Assembly (NCBI GenBank): GCA_037975125.1
Contig: CM075862.1
Coordinates: 18,166,283-18,230,282 of the forward strand
Source: Latrodectus hesperus
Taxonomy: Eukaryota > Arthropoda > Arachnida > Araneae > Theridiidae
Length of the DNA: 64,000 nt
Reading direction: 5' to 3'
The first letter of the stretch is position 1. The number at the start of each line of letters is the position of its first letter. The notes beneath the pieces were generated by a model that worked only from the letters and a program-made list of their open reading frames with translations, did not search any database and was not told where the DNA came from. Positions 1-31,116 of this stretch are shown one piece after another. A program made the position numbers and the translations under genes.

Positions 1-630
1 CCAACTCACAGTAACCAAAGGACTGGTCTATTCAATGTCTAATCGTATGAGAGATGTTTTAAATTTAAAAGGTAATCCAACTAAATATTAAAATATGAAA
101 ATTTCAAACGTAGACTTTCCTGCATGTTCACTTTCGTGACATGTGAAACAACTGATTCTCCAATATTTTATATTATTTTGTGTCTAATAATAAAAATACT
201 GCTGTTTTTGCTCATCAATTTTTTGTTTCTAATCAATTTAAGCTAAATTGAATTCAATTCTTATGTAAATATTTGAAGTAAATAGCTTCTGTTAATTTTG
301 AAAGGTGTATGCTGACTTTCATGTATCACTGTAGCTCGCGTTGAGTAAGATTGAGTTTCTATTTGACACATAAGCAAAGTATGATTCTGTTGAAAGACTT
401 GTAAAAACATCGCTCCCAACAAACAGCTAAATAATGAAATGCGTTGCCCAAAAAGACAGTCAAAATATTATCGAAAACAAGCGCAAACAAAGTAAATTCG
501 ATTATTGCTGAGCCTTAAATAATTTATAGCTGAAATATGGAATAATTTATTTAATGTGAAACAATATTTTTTATTTCAACATAATTGTTATTTGGAACTT
601 AGCTGATAATATAATAATATCTGGAGTATT

Positions 631-728
631 ACACACACACACACACACACACATACATATATACACACACACACACACACATACTACACATACACACTAC
701 ACATACATACATACACACACACACATAT

Positions 729-778
<50 letters not shown>
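631..778. repeat. Compound (AC)n/(AT)n microsatellite
   Basis: An (AC)n block interspersed with TACATAC units is followed by a pure (AT)n tract. Short frames that cross it encode only repeated Cys/Val or Ile/Tyr and are not genes. Confidence 0.95.
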
Positions 779-782
<4 letters not shown>

Positions 783-3700
783 GAATGTGTTTTAAGAAAC
801 TGGCTGAAATTCATCAATATTGTAATTATTAGTTTTAAAATTCTATATAAGCTAGAATACTTTGACTTCTCTATCAGTTTTAAGAGTTATTGCATTGCAT
901 TGAAATACAAGTAATATTTCGATCCAGAAAAATATTAAAATTTATTTCCGATTGTAAATTTGAATGAGAAATACAAGAGAGGAATTTTAAAATGTAACAT
1001 TTGAGAATAAGATATTGGAATGTGTGAAAAAGTTACCTATATTTTACGCATATACTATGTAAATAAACTAGCATTATGTACTCACACCGTGAATTTATGT
1101 GCATATGTAATTTAACAGGAAAGTTATGCTACTGTGACCTTAATATGAGTATTTATAAAAAATATATATTTTGATAAATATGTTAACGATAAGTTTATTT
1201 ATTATTGGTTGATTTTATCTAATAAATTAAAATGTAAGTTGTAATAGAAATTGATTGACAAATTACCAATATTTTTATAACTTCTTAAACTGTTCCTATA
1301 TTTCTAACTTTTTCTTCAATCTTTATTTTATGAACATCGCGTTCATTACTGAAGAAAATATAATATATAGCTTATGTAAGACGTGCAATCACCTTGCAAA
1401 TGCTTATTACATCCGAAGTTATAATTTTAGGTTGCAATTTTCAGAATTGCAAATATGTAAATAAGTAAATAAAATGTGTTTTTTTTTTTAATTTGAAAGA
1501 GATTAAAATTGAGTTAAAGTATGACCAATTTAAATAGCATATTAGCAACTGTTTAATCTGACATAGAATTATGTTAAAATATTGGTGAATTATGATAATT
1601 TTTAGCGAAAAATTATAGTTCATTCTTTAACTGGAAGCTAATCGGAAGAGAACAAAGAAATATAACATGAAAACCAATGTTATATTCAACTTGCATCAAA
1701 ATAGTTGCTGATTTGCTTAGATTATTCTCCTAATAGTAAACAGAATTTCAAAGAATCCAAGGAAAAACGCTCCTTTAAATCAATCGTGCAACACGAAAAA
1801 ATGCGTTTGTAATATTCCATGTGCTTGGTAGGTACATCAATTTGCTCACAACATTATCAAGTGAATTTTATGTATATTTATGATTCATCAAAATCTGTTA
1901 TTAGCAATAACTTGATCAGTTATTTATTTCTCGTGTTAAAAACAACGCAGTCATTTTTTTCATTTTATTTTTATAATCAATGAATAGAAAAAATGATGCG
2001 AATTTGAAACTGCTGAGCTGTGCCTTTTAATGACAATCGTAAAAATTAATATGTATATGCATAAAGCAACAAAGTCGTGATTAAATAACTGATAACTCAT
2101 GATAAGCATGAGTTTTGAATTTCACTACATTAAATTCACTACTTATTTATTAATCTTACGAAAGAAAAATTTAATAAAATTTAAAAAAAGTTCAAATCTT
2201 AATTTTTTTAAGAAGGCATTTGTGCGAATAATGAATAATGCTTCAGAAAGATATCAAATTCTCGAACTGTTCGATAGTTTATAATGAAAAGAGCGTTGTG
2301 AAAATAGTTGAAATCAATTTATTTATTGCCTATTGAAAATCTCTTTGATAAATTTATATAAAAATACTAATAGTTGAAGGAAAATAGGAGATGTGACATT
2401 GCAAAATTTAATGTCTTTATTATTCTATACATTATTTACTTACAATAAATGCTTATTAAATATAGTTAATATTTTATAAGTTTTGAAGAGGCTCTACAGC
2501 ATTTCGAAAAATCAGTATTATTTGGCGTATCTTTTGATAGTGGCACTCGAAAGATTTACAATATAATAGTTTAATAGATTTGGTGAAAAGGAAAAATCGT
2601 TAAGCTCCGTATTCTAATCTTACGACTAACGGTGTTGCATTTTATTCATTTTATTTTATTTGCAGTTACGAAATAATTTTTGCTTGCTACTTATTAAATA
2701 CAAGTTTTTTCTGTAATTCATAATAAAAAGACTGAGGAGAGATAAAATTAGATCTAATAAAATGCTTCATTATCAAATTTTATAGCTTTTCATTTGTATT
2801 ATAATAAAGAAACTGCGTGTGATTTTATTCTAGTTGCTTATTTTTGGTTTTTATTTTCCTTGTGAATATTTATTTAGCTGTAGCTAATTTTGGCAATTTG
2901 AATGTTCTTATAAATGGACAGCAGATAACAATAGAAGAGGGGGGAAGCAGCATTGGCAAATATATGTATGTTCCTGGTAGAATTTAAAATACCATGCGAT
3001 TTTATTCTAAGCCTTAATTTTGACCTTTATCTTGCTCACAAATATTTTTTAAGAGTGCTCATATTAATTTGTCAATATGTTTATTTCTGAAATAGAAATG
3101 AGGAATAATAATAGAAAGAAAGCGTAGAACAGTAAAATATGCACAGTGATAATTACAAACATAAATATTTACTAATACGAAAAATTAAAAAGATTTGAAG
3201 AAAATATGCAGTTTAAAAAACAAAACGGAAGAATACGCCACACATAAATAATTCATCAATAAGAAAGAAAGGCGTAGAAACAAATAATAAAATTTTTTAT
3301 TGCGAACTAAAAATGCATCAGCTTTTAAAAATTGTGCCAAATGTATTGACAATAAAAAAAATTCATGGTGGCGGAAGTAAGTAATTTTAAGTTCTAAAAT
3401 GTTTGTGACACAGTATTAATAATATCATATTCACTGACCCATTTACCTAACAAAAAATGTATCCAAAAATGAAAATGTGTTGAAATCCACTGAAACCAAT
3501 TTAATCATGCGGAGGTTTAGTTTGGTTTGCTATACCTAGCAAAAACTTTCTTGCATACAAGAACTAATTGGATATAGATTTCAGATTCAAAAGCATTCTG
3601 TGAACTATTACAAAAAATCGCGCCCAGTGTGAGAATCTAGCCCATGAACTGTTAACTAAGATCTGGAGTTCTAACTAATTGATCTGGAAATCTACAGCTC

Positions 3701-4020
3701 AGAAATGATCTTGAACCTCACAAATTTAATTTTTTAAGGTGATTGATTTTTTCCTTGTTTTATTTTTTTTTTAAATTACGTCCGCCATCGTCTTTTCAGA
3801 CATGAGGCGTCTTGCAGTTCAGTACAATATTGAAGTAGTTCCAGAAGGTGAGAGGGCTCGAAAATCATCACTGGAACGAACGTCAGAAAGAAAGGGGTAA
3901 CCAAAGAGAGGTTCCCTTCAACTAAAGAGATTTTAGGGGTTTAGTGTGGCAAGCCTCCTCGCAGTGCAACCTGGGTAACGCTGAATCTCTGCTACAGCCT
4001 TCGCCAATATCTTGCTAAGA

Positions 4021-4345
4021 AGCAGTGATAGCCTAGTGGTTAGGGCATCGGTCTTCCGCCCGGAAGAACTGGGTTCGATTCCCAATGCCGCCAAAGACCC
4101 AAAGAGTGCATGCGATATACGTGCTCGTAAAACCTGTGGAACTGGAAGTCCTATAGTCGGTCGTTGAGCAGTTAATATGGGTGTAAGGGTCTGGAGAAAA
4201 ATTCTTCCCCCTCCAGCTCAAAGACAAAATTGAAGAAGTGGATTATCTGGCGGTCCCATCAATCAGAGGAGTCTTAGAGCAAAGTCGTACTTTCACCTTC
4301 GTGGCCGTCGACTAACGAGCTTTGCTTGTCTAAGTAAGTAAATAT
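4021..4345 (+). repeat. tRNA-derived SINE, family 1
   Basis: An internal RNA polymerase III promoter is visible: a box A-like TAGCCTAGTGG at 4029-4039 and a box B-like GGTTCGATTCC at 4072-4082, with the spacing of a tRNA head. The following 250 bp is unrelated to tRNA and ends in a TAAGTAAGTAAA-type tail, as in a SINE body. The 5' end is set at the tRNA head. Target-site duplications were not resolved. Confidence 0.75.
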
Positions 4346-4696
4346 GGATGGTTATCATTTTAGAAGTGTTAGATCTGTACAATACATAAAAGATATTGTT
4401 TTGTTTATAATTTTTTATGGTATTCCTTCAGCTGAAGGTTATACATAATCTTAATTATTTGACATAGCAAAAATTATTTCACTACTGTTTAGTATTACAA
4501 TTTGTTGCATACTTATCTTCTGACTTAGGGCTAATAATCAAATCTCAAGCATGTAACTTTGAAAATAAAACAAATTTAATATGTTGATTTAAAACATTTG
4601 AATGTGTCGTCTTTAATTAAATTTCTCCCTCTGAATCACAAATGAATGCTTAATAAATGTTACTTCGAGATTATTCTATTCATAAATCTTCAAGTT

Positions 4697-5001
4697 TTTT
4701 TTTCCAATGGCGGGCACAAGAGGGTTGAATCCTATGCCACAACAAGGCCAGAAACTGCTACTCATTTGTTGTTACCTAGCGGGCACCTGTGAACCAAGTC
4801 ACGGAGGCGAGTAGCGTTACCCGCGTCACACCACCACATACCCGTTTATAGGGTGGGCCACATTCATACATAATCACGGAAGAAAGGATAGAGAAACAGA
4901 GATAACAGAGAAAGAAAGTAACATCCATGCCCGAACCAAGATTCGAACCCAGGACCCACAGCTTAGGAGTCAGGAGCGCTAACCACTCAGCCATCGGTCG
5001 G
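4697..5001 (-). repeat. tRNA-derived SINE, family 2
   Basis: Read on the - strand, the element begins with a tRNA-like head: box A TGGCTGAGTGG is the complement of 4983-4993, and box B GGGTTCGAATC is the complement of 4940-4950. A CT-rich stretch and a unique body follow, ending in an A-rich tail (the T run near 4695-4703 on the + strand). Body and tail differ from the 4021 and 25759 elements, so this is a separate family. Confidence 0.8.
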
Positions 5002-6729
5002 AAAAAATCTTAAAGTAGTTTTGTATATTACAACTATACCGATGGAAAAAAATTTCAATCATTTTTTCAAAGAAATAAGTTTTCTCAGGCTTTGATTTTG
5101 TTATTTTTAAATTCACGTTGTGGTAAAAATTCTCATGTTACTTTTTTGATTCATTCGTAAAAGTAATTAATGTCTTAAAAGCAAGTATTTTATGTCTGAT
5201 AGACATAATATTTTCTCTATTCAAATGAGAATACTAATATGATGCTTAAAAATATTTCTATAGAAAAAACAAATTGAGATATCAAAATGAATCAGCATCT
5301 TTTTGTTTCAAAAACAACCGCAGTTCGTAATTTAAAAAGTATTTGTGAGTGAAATGTTTTATCTTGAAAACATTGAAAGGGAAGTATATTATATGTGTGA
5401 CGAAATACATTTTTAATAAGTTTTCAATTTTTAAAAATGCTGTTTCATGGTGAAATACATGTTTTTAAAATTATATTTTTATACAGCTTTTACAAAAAAA
5501 GATCTTTATTTGATTTTTTTTAGAAAATTAAAAACAGTTAAAAAATGTTTTCAATCAATTCCCATGTACTTTTTCTTCATTCTTTTATTAATTTTCCAGT
5601 TAATCATAGTTATATCTCTTTGAGAAAAATTTCATTTTTGCTTCTAAATGCATAAAGAATTTAAGTAATTAACATTTGAAAAGGCTATTTAGATGAAGCT
5701 CCAGTTTTTTTATTAATTGTTTTTTAAACGAATTATTTGAATAAAATTATGTAGAATTGCTTGATAAATGATTAGCGATTTGGGTTTTAGTTCACCAAAT
5801 GTGCTGGAGTAGAACCTTCGGTGTGGATATTTATAATGGTTTTAAATTCTTTTTGACAATAGGTCTTGGTCTAACTCAGTCTTTCCCAAAGTGGGCGATA
5901 ACGCCCCCTTGTGGGCGTTTGAAACCTAGAAGGGGCGTTAAGGGGCCAGAAAAAAATGTGGGGCGTTGACGTAGGTTAGGGGGCGAAGGTAGATTTGTAA
6001 TTTGATTTACTTTATATTTTAAATTTCACTAGAATTAAAACCTACCTATTACACAATAACGCATACTTAGTTTATATTTCTACCCTGTATGATGGTATAA
6101 AAACTTAAAATATTTAACATAGATTTCGTAGGATAGCCAGCCCGCCGTATCAACACCCTTGTTGGCCGTATGCGCGTACGTTGTAAAATGATGAAAAGCA
6201 TACAGCTGAGTAAATGCATGAATCGCCAAATATGGCAAACATTCCGGGGGAAAAGACTAAGTGCGGGAGCCGGTGCACTTATGATGTTGTGCTCCGTAGT
6301 CGTTTGGAGAAACCTTCAGCGCTTTTACGCATGCGTCAGGTCTTCGAGTTCATCAAAATAGGGTTGAGACAAAAGAGAAATGTTTACGTGCGTGCTTCCA
6401 TACTTCTGAAAAACCGGTCTGAGGAAAAAATCCATTTCAGCGTATTGCCCATTTTCAGAATAGAATCGTCGACAGGTGGCGTTTTGCAATACAAAAACGG
6501 ACTGTACGAAGTAGCAATCGGCTGGTTCATCGATACTTGTCCTAACTTGCTCAGTACGATTGAGCATCAAAAGAGATAAACGAGTTTGTGCGTGTTTGTC
6601 TTATTCCTGTCGGTGCTTGCTGTATTTAAATCCTATATAAAAGCTCGTAATTTTTCTTATATTTTCATTAGTGGTTTCGCGCGCTATCTTTAAACGAGTA
6701 TTTAAGTTCAACACTTTATTTACATATTT

Positions 6730-8528
6730 TTGAAAATAAAAGCCATGTCGCAAGCAAAAAAGAAGAAACGGCAATACAGTGCAGAAAATATTAAATATGG
6801 ATTCATAGAAAATTCGAGAAACCCATCTTCGCCTTTGTGCCTTCTTTGTTCAAAAACATTTTCAAATGAAATGATGAAGCCTTCAAGACTTCAAGGTCAT
6901 TTAAATAAAATGCATCCAGATAAGAAGGACAAAAATGTAGCCTATTTTCAAGATCTGGAAAAGAAGCATAATGCTCAGCCAAGTGTATCGAAACTTTTTT
7001 CGATGGCTGCTAAGCAAGATGATAACGGACTTCGAGTTTCATACAATATCTCTCTGTTTATTGCTCAAACAGGTAAACCACACACCATCGGAGAAACGTT
7101 AATTTTGCCGGCGATAAAAGAAGTTATAACTACTGTGCTCCATAAACACGCGGGAGACATAATTTGAAAAATTCCTTTGAACAATAATTCTGTGCAAAGA
7201 CGAATTGATGAAATGGCTGAAAACATTGCAGAGTCATTGTGCAATCATCTGAAGACTAGTCAATTTTCAATTCAGTTGGATGAGTCCACTTTACCAACTA
7301 ATGAAGCATTGTTGTTGTCTTACGTGAGGTTCATTAAAGATGAAAAAATATGTCAAGAACTTTTATTTGCTAGAAATTTAGAGACAGACACAAAAGGAGA
7401 AACCATATTTAAAACACTGGAAAAGTTTTGTGATGAAAAAGGAATTCACTTGAAGAATATTATATCAGCTGCTACAGATGGTGCTCCAGCTATGACAGGG
7501 TGTCAAAAAGGCGACATGTCGTACTTAAAAAACAAAATTCCTGATGTGACTGCTGTACATTGCGTTATACATCGACAGCATTTAGTTGCTAGAAATTTAA
7601 ATGAACAACTGTTTCAATCATTGAAACATGTCATCAGATAGTCAATAAAATCCGAAACAACTCTTTAAATGACAGATTATTTAATCAGCTTTGTGTATTG
7701 CTAATGATGAAGATTTCAACAGATTGATCTTTCACACAGAAGTGCGTTAGCTATCAAAAGGAAATTGTCTGACTCGTTTTTACAATCTGACTCTGGAAAT
7801 AAAGTTCTTGGAGTTCTCTCATAGAGTTCTTGGAAAACAAAAACACAGCATTGCGCGAAAACCTCATCACATCAAAGAATGATATCGCATACCTGACACA
7901 TCTTTATACATTGTTTAATGATATGAATCTCCAACTTCAAGGCGATGCCTTGAACTTAATAAAAAAATCTATCATCGCTGCTTTCGTAGCCAAGCTGCTC
8001 TTACACAAGAAGAATATCGGCAGACGTGAGTTCCATAATTTCCCCAATTTATCAGTATCCTGCAACAACGACGACTTGCTCGTCTACTGCCAACATTTGG
8101 AAAATCTTCACAGTGATTTCATTGAAAGATTCTAGAATATTTTGAAATTGGAAATACCAGACTGAGTATTAGATCCTTTTTCAAATGTCAACGTAGCAAT
8201 ATCACCCCAGCTGGAAGAAGAACTTATAGAACTGACAATGAACAAATAAATAAACATTTAATTTAAAAATGGCTATTAACAATTTTGGCTACAAAAGTTA
8301 ATTCCGCAGTTGTACCCTGGATTATGATCGATCATTCAACAATTTTTGATATCATTCCCATCGTCATATTTGTATGAACGTGGATTTAGCGCTGTGACAA
8401 CGCTGCTTACTAAAAAGAGAAATCATTTGCTAGTTACTAAACGCGGCGACTTACGACTGTTTTTGAGTAAAATCGAACCTGATATCAACAATCTTGTTAA
8501 AAATCATCAAATTCATCCATCCCATTAG
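6730..8528 (+). pseudogene. hAT transposase pseudogene, BED-finger type
   Basis: The product would cut and paste the hAT element. The N-terminus carries a BED-type zinc finger (CLLCSKTF, then HLNKMH). The next part, 7177-7641, continues in the same frame and matches the RNase H-like catalytic core of ZBED5/SCAND3-like transposases, with the motifs QLDEST, ATDGAPAM and HCVIHRQHLVA. A block at 7830-8135 and the C-terminal hAT dimerisation block at 8346-8528 (YLYERGFSAVTTLLTKKRN, ending HPSH) follow. One in-frame TGA at 7165-7167 separates the first two blocks; frameshifts near 7640-7830 and 8135-8346 break the rest. The gene is therefore dead, but the N-terminal half differs from an open frame by a single codon. 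Confidence 0.9.
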
Positions 8529-8813
8529 ATTAGTTTAAAAACTAAAATTGATTACCTATCTATATTGTTTCTTTTAATTTGATTAAAATCTATTATTAAT
8601 ATTATAAAGTTGCGTTTTAATTACTCTCACTGGTAAAAATTTCTAGTTTAGAATGTAAATTTAAACACCAGAACCGATTAATATAGCACACTATAACTAA
8701 ATTAATTAAAGTAATGAAATTGTTGTTTTTAAGTTTTAGAAGTGTATAAAAATGGGGGAGGGGCGATGAAAAATAATTGATTTTCAAAGGGGATGGTAGA
8801 AGAAATAAGTTTG

Positions 8814-9001
8814 TATTTATTTATTTATTACATTACATATATTCAGACTTGTATGCTTGATTCTTGAGATCCGCTTGTAAGTCTTCGTCGATAATAGGAC
8901 AAATAGCACAATGACAGATGTACAACCACAGAATAATAACGAAGAAAACACACAGGGCCACGGTGGGAATCGAACCCACACTCCTACGCTCTCAAGCGAT
9001 T
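8814..9001 (-). repeat. tRNA-derived SINE, family 3, 5'-truncated, inside hAT
   Basis: The same family as the fuller copy at 25759-25988, in reverse orientation. The copy has lost its first roughly 43 bp including box A but keeps box B (GGGTTCGATTCC on the - strand). A 13-bp target duplication, AGAAATAAGTTTG, flanks it at 8801-8813 and 9002-9014. The 3' tail is the TTTA-rich stretch at 8814-8836. It lies inside the hAT element near its right end, so it inserted after the hAT element. Confidence 0.92.
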
Positions 9002-9608
9002 AGAAATAAGTTTGAGAACCACTGGTCTAACTAATCATGTGTAAAATGTGTCAATATAACAACAAACCAACCAATCGAATATAACTAAAGATATTTTGAA
9101 AACGCATGGGATAGGGATTATATCCAATAAAAAGTAGTACTTTAATTATAGATAATATATTTTAATATATTATTACAGTATATTTTTAATTAAAATATGC
9201 ATAATTATTACAAATTATGTAGAAAATAAAGTTAATTCTACAATTTAGTAGCTGAGATTCTTATTGGTACGTCTGTGTTCGCATGCGAATCTCCAAGAAA
9301 ATTCATCGATATTAATTCATGCATGTTTTCTATACTGTCTAAAATAGTGTCTTAAAATTTTATTAATTGACATGTCTTGCAGTCTTCGGTTGAAGTAATT
9401 GTACAAACTACAAGAACTTTCCAAATTTGATTTCAAAGGCAAATGTACTTATCGTGGACATATTTTGAATGCGCAGTTTTTATTTGTTCAGCCCGATTAA
9501 AAGACTTGATCTAGTTAACTTTTTGTGTTGCTTGTTAAATATGCATATTTTTGAATGAAAACATTTACTTGTTCGAAATTTCTTTAAAAATTTTATTTAT
9601 AGTCATGT

Positions 9609-10941
9609 AGATAACTTTTAATTGAAAATACGACCAAGAAGGAGTTGCCAGAAAGTGACGAAACTCGGCAAATAGAGAGAGACAGCAACGAACAATAAGT
9701 GATCTGTATTTCGAAATGATATGCATAATACAGAGTGAGAACAGGGTTTGGTCAGTAAGTTGTAGAACCACTGAGGACATTGATATACGAAGCAACACGA
9801 CTAGCCACAGAGCCAACGAGAATATGGATGGTGTCCTGAGGAATGGCTCTCTATTCACTGTCAACCATTTCCCAAAGTGCGTCTTCTGAGAGAGGCAGTG
9901 GCAAGATCTGCAAATGACATCCAATCATATCCTAAACTTGTTCGATTGGTCAGAGATCTGGCTAGCACAATGACCAGAGAAGCAGCTGTAAATATCGCAG
10001 GGCATATTGGCTGATGCGAGCAATGTGTGGTCGAGTATTATCCTGCTGATAAAAGGCATTGGACATCCCTTGAAGGTACGGCCATGAATGTGAACTAGAA
10101 GTGACCTAGAATAGAACGCATTGGCGCCCAAAACAATAATATCGCGTTATCCCGCGGTGGGGCGTTCCATAATTGCTGCAGAATTGGAGCTGTCTCAAGG
10201 TTGACGCCACAGTCGTACCCCGTGACTACCACGGAATAAACAGAAGTGTGACTCATCTGAGAAGACCATCCTTTTCCGCTGCGTCGTCCACATTGCTCTA
10301 ATCTGGACCATTTGCTTCTAAGCTGTAATGTCAATAGCAGTCTTCTTAACGTACGCCATGAGTGCAGGCTACCAACAACCAATCGACGGCAAATGGTTCT
10401 GCTGGATATGGAAGCATCCAGGTGGTCTTCCCCTTGCTGCAAAATTTCGGTATACTTGCTTCGAGGAGCCGCCACCACCTCTCGTCGGGAGCGTCAATCC
10501 ACGCATGCTGACGTCACTCTGGCTGCACCGGCACCCCGCAAACTTTCTTCAGCTCTTTGTTCCACTTTGGTCGCGTCTAGATGTCTGTGAGCTGCGAAAT
10601 GCCGTAAAGACCATGTTGCAACCCTTCTCAGTCCAATCACTATGCCCCTCGTAAACACGCCTGTCTGCTGGAACTGACTCCGTCGATGATTACTTGTTAT
10701 TCTCTGCAATTACAGGCATCCTTTGCGACCAAACAAAAAGCAACTATTAATTTCCAAGCTGCAATAACGGCGCGAATATTACCCACTCTGCCGGTTCATC
10801 ACCTCATATCTTATCCTACGTGCTCTGGAAAGCTGCACATTTCACATTATTTGCGTAACTCGGTAAAGTGCATCTACCCTGAAATTGGCAAAATTTTCTG
10901 GCCACTCCTTCTTGGTATTGCATTTTCAATGTCAGACAGTG
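9609..10941 (-). mobile_element. Decayed Tc1-family transposon A
   Basis: The two ends share an inverted motif: ACCAAGAAGGAGTTGCCAGA near 9630-9651 and its complement at 10895-10917 (CTGGCCACTCCTTCTTGGT). The right end reads CAGTG followed by a TA target. On the - strand the frames between them carry Tc1 transposase motifs in several registers: FSDESHF (first catalytic Asp) near 10240-10260, GANAFYSRSLLVHIHG at 10070-10131, and a C-terminal SEDALWEMVD stretch near 9870-9900. Frameshifts and stops are numerous, so it is non-functional. The left boundary is approximate. Confidence 0.8.
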
Positions 10942-11216
10942 TATATTTCACATTTTTCTCTTAGATATTTAAGATTCTATAGAAATTCAGTTTGAGCATA
11001 ACTTTCTTAGTAAAATAAAAAAGTAATTAGCCTTTTTTTCTTATTTATTGTATCCACGTAAAACTTAAAAGGTTTGATATTCATAGAGTTGAAATATTTT
11101 TGAAGATTCGTATTATAACTCGTAGAAAAATTAGTTTATTATGGCTTCTAATTAGTATTACACCATTTCTTTTAAAATGCATATCCAAAAATCATGCTTA
11201 CTTATTTCATCCACAG

Positions 11217-29020
<17,804 letters not shown>

Positions 29021-29671
29021 TGGATCAATAAAAAGCTACCGAAAGTTACAAGGTCTTACATAGATATGACAGGGTTGGCTACTTCCCAAAGATAAATATT
29101 AATGTATAACTTTTCTTATGAAGTAAATATTTTTGTTAGAACTCAAATGTAATGCAAGAAATGAACAAATAAAAACATGTATTATATGATCATGCATGTA
29201 TGGCATTTATTTGAATAATTGTTATATATTTAAATATGTTAAAATGCATATAATTGTTAACATGTAGTATTCAAAGTATAGTTATAAATATTTCATTATT
29301 TTGTTAATATGTGTTATTTATTGTTTGTATAAATACAGTCACATTTTGGGTGACAAATAATTTTACAGTGGAAAAAATATATTTGCATCCATGATAAGAA
29401 TTTCAAAATCGCAATTAACATTTGCTAATCAAGTGTTTAAATGACATTCACTTAACAGTTCCACATAAAGTCGTTTGAATAATGAATCACTGTATGAAAA
29501 TTTCATTAATTAATTTCTACTTTGATCAGTTAATAAACGAGAACACCGAAAGGAAACTGTTAATTATGTTACCATAATTTCTTTTGTTAAACATATGATT
29601 TCTTGTGATTGGATCCGCTGATACTTGTGACTGAAGAAAAATATACGCTTCCTTTATGCCCAGGAGAAATA
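29021..29671. other. PLA2 3' flank
   Basis: AT-rich sequence holding the likely 3' UTR and polyadenylation sites. No other feature is seen before the Tc1-like element. Confidence 0.7.
29027..29032 (+). terminator. Candidate polyadenylation signal of the PLA2 gene
   Basis: AATAAA begins 7 nt after the stop codon. A second AATAAA at 29168-29173 is an equally good candidate and would give a more usual 3' UTR length. Which is used cannot be decided from sequence. Confidence 0.5.
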
Positions 29672-31079
29672 CACTGGTGTGCAAAAATGAAGCACGAAGT
29701 GGAAAAATTAGCATAACAGCGGAACAAACAGGTAGATCGGACCCGAAATACCAATCAGAAGATCGAATACGGTCAGGTACACAAGGGCATACTCAAATTA
29801 CGCAACATGACGTAAAGGGGGAATGTCGGAGGAGTATAAAGCAGGCTGGCGATGTTCGCTCAGCGTTTCTGTGAAAGCTATTGCACGGCGTATATCAGAT
29901 TAAACGACGTAGAGCTGCTTAATCAGTGTGAAATAATGAACAAGCAACCTCGTAGACGAAATTTAGATGACCTTACACGAGGTCGAATCATTGGGAAGAT
30001 TGAAAAATGTCGAAGTGTGAAGAGTGTGGCTGCGGAGTTTGGAATCGCTCACAGTATCGTTTCACGAATCTGGAGAGCATTTCAAACTTGAGGAACAGCT
30101 GTCCAAAGGTTCAGCGGTGGTCGTCTACGAGCAATCACGGCAGTCGACGACCGGTATATGGTTTTACAGGCAAGAACGAACAAGCGGCAGACGACTGGAG
30201 AAATCATGAGACACCTCCATTAGACGACTAGATGATTGATATCACGGTTTACAGTCGCCAGGAGGCTGCACAATGGTGGCCTATTCACACGACGACCTGT
30301 ACGCTGTGTACCATTAACGTCTGCCCACCGGAGAAGGCGCTTTGTGTGGTGTCGGGAACATTAGAACTGGACCGATCAGCAATGGGGTCGAGAACTCTTT
30401 ACGGACGAGAGCAGATTTAGTCTGACAACCGATTCTGGACGCATACATATCTGAAGAAAGCGGGGAACACGCAATAACCCCTCCAACATCGTCGAAAGGG
30501 ACCGGTTTCGAGTTCGCGGTGTTCTCGTTTGGGGAGGCATCATGCTTGGTACCCGTACTAACCTTCATGTCGTCCAAGGAGGTTCAGTTACCGGGTCCCG
30601 TTATTGTAATGATATTCTCCCTTATGTGCGTCTTTTTAGAGGTGCTATGGGTCCCCAGTTCCTCTTCATGGACGACAATGCTCCACCTCATCGTACAGAG
30701 GCTGTCGAAAAGCTGTTGAATGGTGAGGATATTGAACGCATGGATTGTCCGGCAAGGTCCCCGGATCTAAATCCAATCGAACACGTTTGGAACTTTCTAG
30801 GGAGACGCTTTTCGGCACATCACCAACCGCCAGTAACGATACCGGAACAGAAGAATGGGCAGCAGTACCTCAACAATTTATTGGCAACCTCATACTCAGT
30901 ATGGACGGACGATGTCAATCCTGCACAGCAGTTAGGGGAGGTCATATCCCTTACTAAAAGCTGGATGTTTGTTGCTAGAGAGCTGTCACATGGATGTTTC
31001 GACCGTCTCTGTCATTCTGTCATTCTTTCCTGCTCATTTTTCAACAAAGTTCCTTTTTAATCATTTGGTATTTTTGGAC

Positions 31080-31116
<37 letters not shown>

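Larger units (their letters stand above)
1..5868. other. AT-rich region with no recognised gene
   Basis: Apart from the microsatellite at 631-778 and the two SINEs described separately, I see no coding exon here. The open frames are short, AT-rich and without family motifs. The stretch 3780-4020, just upstream of the first SINE, is richer in G+C than its surroundings and may be part of a repeat, but I could not name it. The first exon of the phospholipase gene, with its signal peptide, could lie here or further upstream; none was identified. Confidence 0.6.
5877..9024 (+). mobile_element. hAT transposon (ZBED/SCAND3-like transposase)
   Basis: Both ends are visible. The 8-bp target duplication GTCTAACT occurs at 5869-5876 and 9025-9032. 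Imperfect terminal inverted repeats lie directly inside it: CAGTCTTTCCCAAAGT at the left, and CAGTGGTTCTCAAACT as the complement of the right end, with 12 of 16 positions shared. An 8-bp duplication and CAGTG-type ends are hallmarks of the hAT superfamily. The interior carries a broken transposase gene (6730-8528) and a later SINE insertion (8814-9001). With the SINE and its duplicated 13 bp removed, the element is about 2.95 kb. Confidence 0.93.

Noticed and set aside
6214..6579. 121-codon + strand frame
   Set aside because: It lies in the 5' non-coding part of the hAT element, overlaps an open frame on the other strand, and has no family motif.
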